A stretch of DNA of 64,000 bases from Solea solea (Eukaryota; Chordata; Actinopteri; Pleuronectiformes; Soleidae), in assembly GCF_958295425.1 (NCBI RefSeq), contig NC_081146.1, forward strand, positions 20,345,458 through 20,409,457. The letters run 5' to 3'. Shown in pieces: positions 52,172 through 64,000 of this stretch. The notes under the pieces were generated by a model, which did no database searches, had not been told where the DNA came from, and worked only from the letters and a program-made list of their open reading frames with translations. The first letter of the stretch is position 1. Every line of letters begins with the position of its first letter. The translations under genes and the position numbers were made by a program.

Positions 52172-55100
52172 CTGCAGGAGTGAGAGGTATTAATAATCAG
52201 AGGTGTTGAAGTACAGGGACTGTGAATATTTTTGCAATGTGGCTCTAACCTGGAAGCTGTACAGCATTCTTGTATGTCTGGAGATGGACCAATAAGTGGC
52301 TCTTATTTTGGTGATACAGGTGTCAACCACTGCCAAATAGTGACAAACCATTAGGCATCCCACCATGACAAAACCAACTGGTTTGTGAACTGCCATTTTG
52401 AAGCATTGGGTTTAGTTGTTTGGCCAGCAACATCTCGTCTTTTGAAGGCAGCTCATGTTTTATGTAGCCACTTCCTGTACATGCCTTTTATATTTTTATT
52501 TTATTTCACGCATGTTGAATTGTTTTGCTGTTGCTACGCGAACAGCCATGTTGCCCAGAAAAAGCTGAATTAACCTGGTGACTATACTGATACAAATAAA
52601 TTAGCCTTGCTTAAGCAGGCTTTAACACCTGCTTCCACAATGACTGCAGTCCAACAGTACTTTGTGTGTCTGGGTGAAACAGGTTTGGGGTGACGGCCTG
52701 CTTCACAGCAGCCAGTCTTTCCCTCAGTGGTGATGGCAGGCGCTGCAGGTCTATGATGTTCACACTATCATTATAAACCACACAAGCCCGCAGGGACCTC
52801 ATAATAGCAATGCGACACCCTGTCAGTCAATCACGGCACCAATGCTGTGAGCAGAGGGAGCCACAGCAGGATCTTTTGGGACAACTAGACGTGAACCTCT
52901 TTCACCTACACTGGTGAGACACGGCTGGCACTGCTTCGCCTCACGACGACAATGATGTGGAACGTTCAACAAAAGGCTAAGCTGACAAAAAGATGTGCCA
53001 CACAAAGCATTCCAATCAATCTGATGTAAAAAAGTAAGACAGTACTGCATGACTTAAATACACTCTTAATTAAAATGAGCAGTCAAAATGTTCAGTGGTG
53101 TGCCAGAGTAAATGGAGATGAGCATGAGGCCTGATGGAGGAGTTTCTGGCAGCAGAGATTTGTGTGCCTCTCTCCGTCTCCCTGGTGCAAGCCTCACAAG
53201 TACCCGTCAGGCAGACTCGCAAATGATTTAGCAACACCGACACTTCACTCTATAAACATCTCATTAAAATCAATTATGTCACTCCTGAATGAAATTAAAG
53301 CTAAACGCTTTAAAAGCAGCTTTTCCCTTGTGTCAGCCAATATGAACATTACCCCTGATGCAGTCTATTTTTCCAGCTCATTGTTGCCGCCTTTCTCTCT
53401 CCCGTACACACACACACATGCTCCAAACCAGCTCATCAAGATTGCCATGGAAACAAAATGGTAAGAAAAAGCTTTCACACGGACTGGCTATTATTTTGTA
53501 AATTCTATCTAATTGAGCTAACTAGACAATTAAGGTTCACAACCAGATTTTATAAAGAGTGATAAAGCCACCGTCCTGCCTCTGATCTCACAATTGAAAT
53601 CAAGTTCACAACATTCTATTCCATTTGATTTCCTTTTTTTTTTTTATCTGGAGCATTTCCATGCCCCTTTGTTGCTTGTTCTTTTCTCTGTCACACATCA
53701 TTCACATGTATCATATCAGCTCATATTCTCTAGTATCAACATGACTTTTCAATAAATGACTTCCTTTTATATAATACATTTGTAGGAAGATTTGTTGATT
53801 GGACTGCCGCACTAACTTCACTGAGAGATGAAGCAAATCAAAAAATCTTTTTTTTATTACTGAACCTCCATTACCAATAATCTGAGTGTTTCAAATAAAA
53901 CAATACCATCATTTTATTCATTAAACTCATGATTGTTTTATCAGAGTTAAGAGATGAAGATAACTTTATAGCCCCTATAAAGTTGACATGGCAGACAGTG
54001 ATGGATTTCTTCTGAAGATTCCTTCAAAACGCAGGACATCAGCCGAAAAAAAATAAGAAATAAGAAGAGGAAGAGGGCGGATGGGGTGGGCGGGGTGGGC
54101 TGTTCTGTGGGCCTTTATTTGAGGCTGATTCCCAAAGCAGTGAAGGGTGGTGCCGGAGCTCTGCTGGTCACGCAGAAAGCTCTGGTCACACTGCTCTGGC
54201 TCTTTTGATTGAAACATAAACACCCTGAGAGATGAGGACACACTCATTGCACTGTGTGTGCATGTGTGTATGCGAGAGGGAGGGAGAGAGATTTAACACT
54301 TGAGTGATGCACAAAGCAGCTCAGTTCTCCCGCTCTCCTTCCTTCCCTCAGTGCTCCGCGGCTATTCGGGTCCCTCCTCCGTGCTACTTGGAGGGATTAA
54401 AAATTGAGCATGTTTTGTACACTTTTGGAATCTCTCAAAGGCCTCAGTCATGACTAGGTCACTCACTGCCATCAGCTACTCCTGCTATTCTCAGCACTGT
54501 ACATGCAATCTCTTCTCATATGTCATGAATTGTATTATTCACTGGAAACCAGCATATTATCTGATGGTAGGTGGGACAGGGAGCCTCTAAATGAGTCATA
54601 TATCTGCTCCTGTCTCTCCAGGCATCCCAATTGAAGGCCCTAACACACTCAATCTGGATATAATTTATCACTTTACTGAATAATAACCAAAACCGGCATT
54701 GACCACTAACACAAGGCTGCATGAAGTGGTAATCCAACGTGACATTTCCCTTTGGTTTGGTTTGTGCCATTTTGAAGTGTAAGATTTTTGGCCAGGACCA
54801 TGTTGGCTTTTTGAAATGAGAAAAAGTTAAATTTTGGACCATTTGTAAAAAAAATGACAACTAGTCTGGCCATTGTAGAGAATAAAGGTTTCACACACTT
54901 CTGCATTTGCATTTGACCACAAGACTACATTCATTTTATAGTCAGTTTACAGGCTGCATTCAGAACCAGACAGAACTAAATATACTTTTAAATGTATACA
55001 ATCCAAACAGATATGTGATGAGATTATACTCTTCTCTAACAGAAACGTGTGATTTGAACATGGGTAAATACAGGTTAAGTTAATTTTGAAAAAAAACAAC

Positions 55101-56901
55101 AAAAACAACTTGAGTGCTGAATCCATGCCGCATGAAGGCCCATAAGTCACCGCCACCTTTATAGAGTGATTAAGAGTCACTTCACACCTTGTGTGAGTGT
55201 TCAGTACATAGGCCAGTGCTAAAATTATCTATTTTATTTCCAGATAAAGTAAAAACAATAAATTTAATCTGCTGAAATACACTGCAGACACAGACCTGTG
55301 GTCCCGAGTGCAACTATAAAACTGCATTGGCTCCCAAATCAGCAGAGCTACGGTCGTAAAAAATACGATGCGACTGAACCTAAACGAAGACCTCCTGCAA
55401 TTACTGTCAACAATCATCACTCCAGAGCAGAAGGAAGAGTGATGTAATGCCCTGCTTCAGCCGCAACATGCCCCTGTCACATATTTATGAAAAAGACTTC
55501 CCATCCAGAATGTATCCCCCCTCACACGGTTACCCTGGCAACTGCTCACCCTCCCTATAGGTCTAAGAGTATGTTGTTGCTATTAGGCTCTAAGTTTAAT
55601 TAATCAAACAAATAGATGTTATTTAATGCAGTAAAATTAACTTTTAATGATTCTTTATTATTACACATACCCGGGTGAACTCATCTAATAAGAACCTCAG
55701 GAAAACACAACACAAACAGATTGATGCAGGCAACACACACCTTAGAAGTGTGTACACAAACACAAGGCTCAAGACACAAAATTAAACAAATGCTGCTGCT
55801 CTGATGACCATGAGCATCCACACTGAGAAAATGACACAAGCATGTACAGTACCTTCATGCCCACATTACAAAACTTACTATTACAAAAACTAACTTTTTT
55901 GGCAAATAAGCAAGTCAATAAGTAGACACAAACACAATAGGTGCTACATATAAAGTGAATGCATGCTTTGGAAGACATTGCAGTTACATTCACAGCAGAT
56001 ATTTGTGATTTGAGATCTAAATTGTGTTGGAAGGTAGTTTGGACTGCGGACGTCCTGTGAAGTTTCACAGCTCAAGTGTGAAGGCGACTGGTTTAAATTT
56101 CACAATAACCAAGCTCACACTTGTCTTCTATTTTACTCGCCGGCATGAGCGAACAATGAGGTGTCTGAGACGGATGAGACTGGTGCTACTTGACCGACTC
56201 TTTATTCAATTATTTTATTTTTTTTATTTTTTTATTTACTGCTATTTTTGGTCAGTGGCTTTGGTGAAGTCTTTACAGCATACGCACAAACAACCATTAA
56301 CTCACTTAAGGAAAAATGTAATTTCTCCAATCAACTGTAGTAAAAACGATGACAACAAACCTTCCTTTGTTAATTGCATTTAACATACTTGAGAAAAGAG
56401 TGTATGGAGTGTATGGTGTTGAGTGTATTTAAGGGAGGCTGAATCCAGATGTTTTAGTTTAACACTTTAAAAAATGTGGCCCATGTGTAGAATGTTCTTG
56501 TGTCTTGGAAACTGTCATATTTGGTGACGCTATGTGATCATTCAACTGTTGGACCATAACATATTTTCCCCTTGCAGCTGTCAGGTTTGGTACAACCAAC
56601 CCATTGATCATCTCCTTCTCTTGTGCTCCTCCTTTTCTTCAGCAGTTTCATCAAATCCAAGTAGAGCAACAATATTGATTCAAAGAAACAAGTGGACACA
56701 TGGTGTGGTGACACAGTACCAGCTGAAAGATAGTACCAAGAACATGGACTTGACCCATTCCCTGAGGCATAAATTGAAAAGATAGCTAAACTCATTATGT
56801 TTTGTGGAGTATAAAGTGTGGAGTGACAGAGTTAATTGTTTCTTTAACCGTCCGCAGCCATTTTCAACACACTGTTGCAGCTATACAGAGTGTAGACCTA
56901 A

Positions 56902-57175
56902 ATGGTAAATGATCCTTGTTTATGTAGCATGTTTCTTGTCTTGATGCCCACTAAAAGTGCTTTACACTATGCCTTTGGCATTGACACACGCACGCATAGA
57001 GCTCATCTATATGTATATCACACCTACTCACACTCTGCTGCCACAGCAGTCAGGGGCAATTTGAGGTTCAGTGCGTTTCAAAGCACATTTTGGCACGTGG
57101 ACTGAGGGCCTGATGATCAGTCAAACAACCTTCTGGTTCACAGATGATCTTCTTCACCTACTGACCCACAGGGGG
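56902..57175 (-). repeat. tRNA-derived SINE, minus orientation
   Basis: On the plus strand the element begins with the inverted tail AATGGTAAATGATCCTTGTT, then GTCTTGATGCCCACTAAAAG, TGCTTTACACTATGCC and CTCACACTCTGCTGCCACAG. It closes with the inverted head, including GGTTCAGTGCGTTTCAAAGC and ACCTTCTGGTTCACAGATGA. It is the reverse complement of the family represented at 36.07-36.36 kb. Confidence 0.85.
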
Positions 57176-60100
57176 CTCCATGTAATAAACAATGAAACAG
57201 TCTTTCTGTTCCATCAGAGACAAAAGCCAAATCAATATAATTTCTCATTTTTGAATCACTATGCAGATGTTTATTCTCTTTATAGCTCACATGAGTTACT
57301 CTGTTTCAGGAGCTTCTCTTGATCCAAGAGTTCATTTTTTCTGAATTGTTTATTGGTGATTTATGTAGAAGCTATTCGTTCTCAAATTGTGGCCATAAAG
57401 ACACTAATTATGTTTGTAAAAACACCACCCACTACCAGACCATCATGAGAAAACTTTTAAAACTACACAACTGCACAGCTATTGCACATGTGCAAAATCA
57501 GCACAGAGCCCGGCAGAGTTTGCAGAGCATGCAATACAATCAAGAAACAATATTTTTGTTTCTCAACTACAGCAATAAACACAGATCAGCCTGCACTACA
57601 ACAATGCCACAACAGAACAACAGAAGTTCTGCATCAGAGCAACTTTGCTGACAACTTAACTCACTCTTTACTATGCAAATGCATATTACAAAAGGATATG
57701 AGAGGTCATAAAATGAAATCAAGTTAGCACATTAATGAGGCTGCAACACCTTTTAGTACCTTTTACGAGCTCATATCAGTTTATGGGAAATTAAGCCCAA
57801 GCTGTAGTGTGGTAAACAGGCCTACAAACCATTATATCCATGTATTATATTCACCTTTTTAAGGTTAGGTATTACATTATAAATCAATATGTTTGGATCG
57901 GAACAGCCACAGTTTGGAGTTGTTGGAGATGTTGGAAAGGCTTTCAGCAGCCCGGCGTTAAGAAGCAAGAGACAAGTTTCATGTTCTTTGCAGTTCCAGG
58001 TGGTGTTCTTGTTTGGTCATCATCATAAAGATGCAGCAGTAGATTCTGTCAGGAAGTAGACACAGGTACGGAGCTAGTGTTGTGGCAGAATAACCACTCA
58101 AGCCTTGAAAAGCACTGTTTGTGACATGGAAAACACTAATATGTGTTCTCACAGCATAGGCGTCCTTTCCCAGATTTCTAAATTGAATACTTGTGGACAA
58201 AGTCCAGGTGGATAACATTCCATATCTTACTGGTTAATTTCAAAAAAGAAATACCCCCCCCACCAGTTCATTACAAAGCCTACAATGTACTCATGTTGCT
58301 ACACTAGTCCTGCAACTTTTTAAATACAAAATATTGACAGGGTTACTAAAATACCATCAAAGTGAAATACAGATACAGATAATTAAAGTTACTACTGATG
58401 ACCATATCTTTCTTGGTAAGAAATGACAGGATGCAGCCATGACCCAGATACATGTACCTTCGTATTTCCATTTTATATATTTATTTCATTTTCAGTGTTC
58501 ATGCCCAAAAATAAACACAAGCTGAGAAAAACAGAGTCTGATCCTGCTCTGCGACATCGGCAGTAACACCATTAAAGAAATGACAGTGACAGTGAGAGAG
58601 AGAAGAAAGAGCGTGTCACTTATTCCCTCCATTAGTTTCATTAGTGCAGGAGGATGAGGCAGATTAAGACCGCAGCGGGTTGGATGATGATGCAATTTGG
58701 CAGGGTTATCTGTTATTCCAGGCCTGGCCATTTTGGCGCCTCTGGTTTGGCTAGGTTATAATGTGATGTGATGCCGGGGCCCGCAGAGGCTGCATTGCTG
58801 TTGCTACCAGCCTCACTGATTAAAATCTGCTCTCACCAGCCAGTCTCAGTCTGGTTGCCCTTGTGCTTCCCTCTCATTTCCATCCAGCACTGTGTAGCTT
58901 TCACTTCCCATCCCACGCCATGTCATAGGAAGGTACCATGGAGTTTAAGAGCCAAAGTTGGGCCTGGGCCAGACATCTCAAAGGGTTCCACAAACACATC
59001 CAAATCAGTGTTTTTAGAGAAGATGAAGTGAAATAGGTCAGAAAAAAGCTCCACTGTGATTCAAACTTTCAAAAAAAGTGCACCATAATCATCATCATTT
59101 GTCAAAAGGAAAGAAAGGTCCTGGTTGCAATGTGTAATTAATCAATGAGACTTATAATGCTGCATTTACACTGAACACAAGTCTTCGCCTCATGCCACTT
59201 GCGTCATTCACACCGCCCGTCCTGACCAACGCAACAGAGGAAATACAGAGGACATGCTCTTACATGTGAGCTTTGATTAAAAAGTATTAAATGCTGGTGG
59301 CAGTGACACATTTTTGTTTCATGCTTCATTGACGTTTCATTAAACCATCTCACAGATGCACTTCAATTTTATTCAAAACAGCTGACAGCGGTGGATCGCA
59401 ACTTATATACATAAAAAAACAACCAAAAGGCTCCAAGTCAATTTTCTGCAGGGCTTTACCAGATGCTAATATGCACAATAGCCCACAGCCAAAACACTGT
59501 TTACATTCATCCATTGTTGACATTGGATATTGCCAATGTGCAGATTTAGTTGTAGAACTATTGTTAAGGTGTTGGGAGTTCCACTGAAGATTAAGGAGAA
59601 ATGCTTATGAGGATTCATTGAGAAGGTTTCATATTGAAGCAAATATTGAGAAATATTTTTTTAACCAGTGAGTGCAAACAACTCCTTCCTGCTGACATCA
59701 TGTTAAATATTATTAAAGTGTGAAGCTTGAGGGCTACTGTACCAGACACTAATTCAAGACACGGGGAATGTGGTATGATGCCCCATGTCTCTTGGCGTTG
59801 TACAGCACAGAGTGTCTAGGAAACATACTCAGTGCAAAATGGCTCACTGATGAGACAGGCCAGAGGACAACGGGAAGACTGGTACAAGCTGATGTGCAGA
59901 ATACTATTTCTGCCCAAAAGAGTTTTGAAATAGATGGCACACAACTGAAGACATAGGAACTTACTGTCACATATGGGACCATGAAGAAACCGTGGTCATG
60001 TCAGACATGGTTCTAGACTCCATTAATTAGGGGGCATTAAGAAATCTTGACTGGTCAGTAACTGACTTGTACCCTAAGCGGGGGTTCTTCACAACTGTGA

Positions 60101-63100
60101 GCTCTTTCATGTATTTTAAACTAAAGCTAGATAAGCTTATATAATATAGATAAATGTTGGGAAACATCAGGATGATTTGGTCGGGTTCAGTTACAGTAAA
60201 TGATCTTGAAGTAGGCAACACAGTGGGTAGCCACATTTTTGCTCATAATGTGGAACCTTGGCATCCCAGTTAGTCTGCACATCAAACCAATGTGGTGCAG
60301 TTTTATTCATGTTTGCTAACATACTTTTATGAGGCTCCAAAAGAAACTTTTTTTTCTTCTGGTCAATGAAATAAATGCTCACAAATGCAGTGGAAAAGGC
60401 AACATTGTGCAGGAACTTTGTGATCTGATAAATCAATCCCCCAATTTGCGAAAGGTGCATTAATCAGGCTGTATCAAGAGATTTACAACATATTTGTACA
60501 AAGACATGACAGTGGTGTTTTATGAGACTGATCTTGTCTCACTTTGAAAGGAATCCATTACAGAGCTTTGCTCTTTTTATTCATCACAACATTACATTGC
60601 TAAAAGATGCTCTGGGAACAAACCAATCAGCAGGACAAAGGATGATTGGGTGAAGCAAAGCCAAAATGACCTGTCAGATGTGGATTCAGTATGGGGGGCG
60701 AGTACTGTAGAACATTTTAATGATCTTCCTCTAAGGTCTTGAATGAATTCTAATTTGTGGGTGAAGACAAATGTTTGACTGGTATTACCAAGTTTGGATT
60801 GCTGCAGTACCCGGAGCAGTACAATAAACCAGTTCAAACAGCAGCTTTTGGTAGCTTCAAACAAAACACATAGAAAATATCATCCTATAAAAACTCATGC
60901 TATATCAGCTTGCAAATCAAACAAAAACCTTTTTGAAATAAAAGAGCAGGTTGTGAGATGGGAGCAAAGTGGACTGCCTCCAGGCTGTTGTTGATTTCTG
61001 CAACTCTGCCTGCGGCTAAGATTCCAGATGGGGTTTATACTCTTTAACTACACAAAAATCAAATGTTTTCTCCAAAATAATTCCCATGGCAACATTTTTT
61101 TTTCAATAAGTGTATGGCTACTGTGACCAGTCCCTTTTCTGTAAAACTAAAAACAATGTATGCTTCTGGGAGATATAATGTTGAGTGGAAAAAAGGAGCA
61201 GAAACGTGCAACAGGAAAAAAACGAAAGGGGTGGCATTGCCTTACCATTTATGCTGTAGAATTGTGTCACAATAATGGGCCTCAATATGAGAGGAAATTG
61301 ACTGTGTAAAACCAAATCATTACTATGACTGGCTTTCCGTTGTAATGACAACATGCCTCTCTTCACATTCCATCAGCGTACATGCCCCTAAAACGATACC
61401 AGGAAATGAGTCCTGAAGATGACTGCTGGCTGCCAGTGAGAGTGATAGAGATAACAACAGGAGGATCGCTACAAGACATCAACACAAAGAGCATTGCTGT
61501 GTGCAAGCATTGTATTGAGATACTTGACTGGAACCAGAATGCAAAAAGGCAAGATGAGTGTGAAAGTGGCAAACAACAAGATCACATCGGTTGCATGACC
61601 GAACAGATTGCTATTGAAAAAATTGAGACATCGGTAGTTAGAGGCTTTGGCCACGAGCTGAACTTAGTTCTGTCAAACAGAACACTTAAAACAAACTATC
61701 CCAGCATGCATTGGGATCAACTTACAGCATGTGATACGGTGGATATCATGGATTTGACAAACTGCACATGCCAACAAAGTTATGGTAAGAGGCTTGTGAC
61801 GGCAGATTAAAATATGGTTAATTTAATTCAACTACAAAATTTGGTCAATGAGAACTGCATCCTTTCTCATTTCTAGTCCTGCCACATTGTTGGTCAAATA
61901 TGTTGGTTCAAGACAAACACCAAATGCAAAGTTCTTAGATGGGAAAGTGAAACTGCCATTTACCTTTCTTATAAATAGACAGAGAAAGATTTTAGATCAA
62001 ATTGATCTAAAATGGGCATCACTTTCCACCCCAACATGGTCTACAAATTGTTCACTATTCACTTGAACCCCGGGGTTGCCCTAATGCTAAATAACAAATC
62101 ATGAAAATGTACCATATTATATTTCATGAATTACTGCGTGATTCCTGATAAATGTACTGTGTATGTTCTGCATTTGGATCAAACCTCAACCTTTGAGCTG
62201 ACGTGTGATCTTGTCTAATGAATGACTCACAGGAAACAATAAAGTCAACCAGCAATCAACAAGCAGCAGTGAATAATAAAACTAAATACACAGTGAGTCA
62301 GGGACATATAACTAAACAAAACTGAGCGCATTTCATGTCCAATGGCCTCCACAGGCAAACGCAAACATCTGTCTATATGAAAACGCTTTATCTGTCCTCA
62401 CAAACCCCTACAGCGATGCTACATGCGTAGCCTTAGTGCCATGATTTACAGACTGCAGACTTTTCCCCCTGCTCCTTCATTCTAAAGTTAAACCCCACCC
62501 CTGCTATTTTTACTTTTGTTTGTGTGAAGTAACAATGACGCAAAAGATATGTTATTATTACTATAAACAATAGCCAATCAGGATGACATTGTGAAAACTT
62601 CAATCTATCTACAATGCAAATACAATTTCATGTCCTCTGTTATCTCCAAAGCAGTGTTGATGACTTCCTGGGGAGCTGGTAAACAGCCCTGCATTAAAAA
62701 CACAATTTTACTGCAGCAGGGCACAACACCGGTTTTGAGGAAAATTAACTGCATTCCTACAGGAGTCTACTGTTGAGCAAATATTAACAACACCGGAAAC
62801 GAGGCTTGGACATTGTCTGTTAGCAATTTAACAAACTCAAATGTACTCACAATGTGACTAAAATGAGTTTTTAGTAAACTCTTCACTAACAAATGGGCGG
62901 TAAAAATCAAGGACATACTCAGACGTATCCACAGGTTATTTGAAGCCATTTATAAAACCCGTATATGAAAAAATAAATAAACCAAGAAGTGTTGTCTGCT
63001 ACCCAACGGATTTCTGGAGAATAAATGGAAAATGTACAATGGGCCATAAAACAGCTCAAAACTCCGGAGCACTATAACACACAACAATAAGCAGCACTAA

Positions 63101-64000
63101 CAGACCACATTAGAGCAGAATTACAGCTCCACAAGCTCAACAATCTCATTGTAAGGCAATGTTGCTGCAATATCACATCTACTTGGACTGCATCTTTGTC
63201 TCAGTAGAGCAAACCTCTCACTTCTTGAATTAATTAGCAGTGCCTAATAGATTTCTCATGCTCAGGATCTTCACCCACTCTCGTCTGCCTGATTACTTAT
63301 GCAGTTTTAATCCATCTTTGTCTGTAAAGCATACAGTAACAATGTCCCACCATCCTCTCCTCAAGCAGTTTCCTTGTCAGGTTGAAACAAGCGCCTGACT
63401 AAATAGAAACAGGGATACAAGTTTCACTTCACAAATAGGAAAAGCTCATCCTCTGGTTAGGATTTCCTTGGGGTTGGAAGATTGGAGACTCTGCTGCGAG
63501 AGCATGTTTGGAAAATGCTGCTAGATGAATTTCCTGCCGCGATATGGAGACATGCACTCTGGTGATCTAAGTCAGATCACTTGTGTGTGTTACATGTGTT
63601 AATGTCAGAATGCAAACTGGTTGTTTTAACAGAAATAAATTGTGGAATAGCATTTAGTCTGTGCTCACTAACTGTACACTGAATGTATGTGTGTGGAACA
63701 AGGCAAATAAAAGGAGCAGGTGTACGGTGTGGATGTGTTAAGGTGTACTCTTTTTTTAATTCAGATCAAGTCCATTTTTTTTAATTTGCAGTCGTTGAAA
63801 TGGTGATTTATTAAGGAAGAGTAACTGTGTGTGATGTTCAGAACAGGCCTGTCTTTCCACATCGAAGCCGTCTTCCATCAATCTAACCAACTCACTTCCT
63901 CCACATGTAATTAGAGACGCTTTTAATTAGAACTGAGCCGAACGATTGCCAGTTATCTCTTACGTCTGCAGTGTGCCACATCCATGCAGCAGCTCAGCAG

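Larger units (their letters stand above)
50299..64000 (-). other. Partial grik2 intron upstream of exon W1
   Basis: At least 13.7 kb that should contain only intron unless a small upstream exon was missed. I looked for the preceding exon (GVNMTGFRILNTENTQ, GLLDGFMT) and did not find it. Contents are two TG microsatellites at 52.0 and 52.1 kb, possible conserved stretches at 53.2 and 58.5-58.8 kb and a minus-strand SINE at 56.9 kb. Open frames here, such as 61382-61810 on the plus strand (142 codons), have no recognisable domain. Confidence 0.75.

Noticed and set aside
52611..53050. Two adjacent minus-strand open frames with balanced composition (such as LQRLPSPLRERLAAVKQAV)
   Set aside because: I considered a transposase or retroposon fragment but recognised no motif, and the two frames do not join into one.
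53975..54247. Minus-strand peptide DVLRFEGIFRR resembling the start of the mature kainate receptor (HVLRFGGIFEY)
   Set aside because: Only about ten residues match. The sequence then diverges to a stop, there is no acceptor in place, and the order is wrong, since several exons should lie between this and exon W1.

Overview
The window looks like ray-finned (teleost) fish nuclear DNA. It is AT-rich and mostly non-coding, with dinucleotide microsatellites, worn tRNA-derived SINEs, 3' ends and reverse-transcriptase relics of LINEs, and small foldback DNA transposons of kinds common in teleosts, probably spiny-rayed ones. The organism call is an inference from repeat style and protein divergence.

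The only gene I can support lies on the minus strand: the middle of a kainate-type ionotropic glutamate receptor, best matched to GRIK2 (GluK2). Eight consecutive coding exons were found. In transcription order they are 50298-50155, 46681-46574, 41962-41849, 33008-32802, 30905-30682, 23685-23567, 18497-18280 and 10437-10212. Their lengths are 144, 108, 114, 207, 224, 119, 218 and 226 bp. All have AG acceptors and GT donors, and the reading frame continues across every junction. Together they encode about 453 residues: the end of the amino-terminal domain, ligand-binding lobe S1, M1, the M2 pore loop with the Q/R site, M3 with SYTANLAAF, and most of lobe S2. The 5' exons (signal peptide and most of the amino-terminal domain) lie beyond position 64000. 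The 3' exons (end of S2, M4, cytoplasmic tail) lie before position 1. I saw neither inside the window.

Layout: 1-10211 is the partial intron after the last visible exon. 10438-50154 holds seven complete introns of about 1.9 to 8.8 kb. 50299-64000 is at least 13.7 kb of upstream intron. Introns carry LINE relics (2.1, 3.7-4.1, 25.6, 28.2, 29.7 and 46.2 kb), SINE copies (7.6, 12.0, 19.2, 36.1, 43.2 and 57.0 kb), two copies of a foldback MITE (36.9 and 42.9 kb) and two copies of another dispersed repeat (13.2 and 42.0 kb).

No second protein gene, structural RNA gene, CRISPR array or prokaryotic feature was recognised. The most interesting points are the splice signals of the 108-bp exon (a CT microsatellite as polypyrimidine tract and a weak GTTGTT donor), unedited genomic codons at all three classical GluK2 editing sites with a tentative intronic pairing partner for the Q/R exon, unusual substitutions in S2, and several sharp palindromes or possible conserved non-coding stretches. 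No novel system was found.
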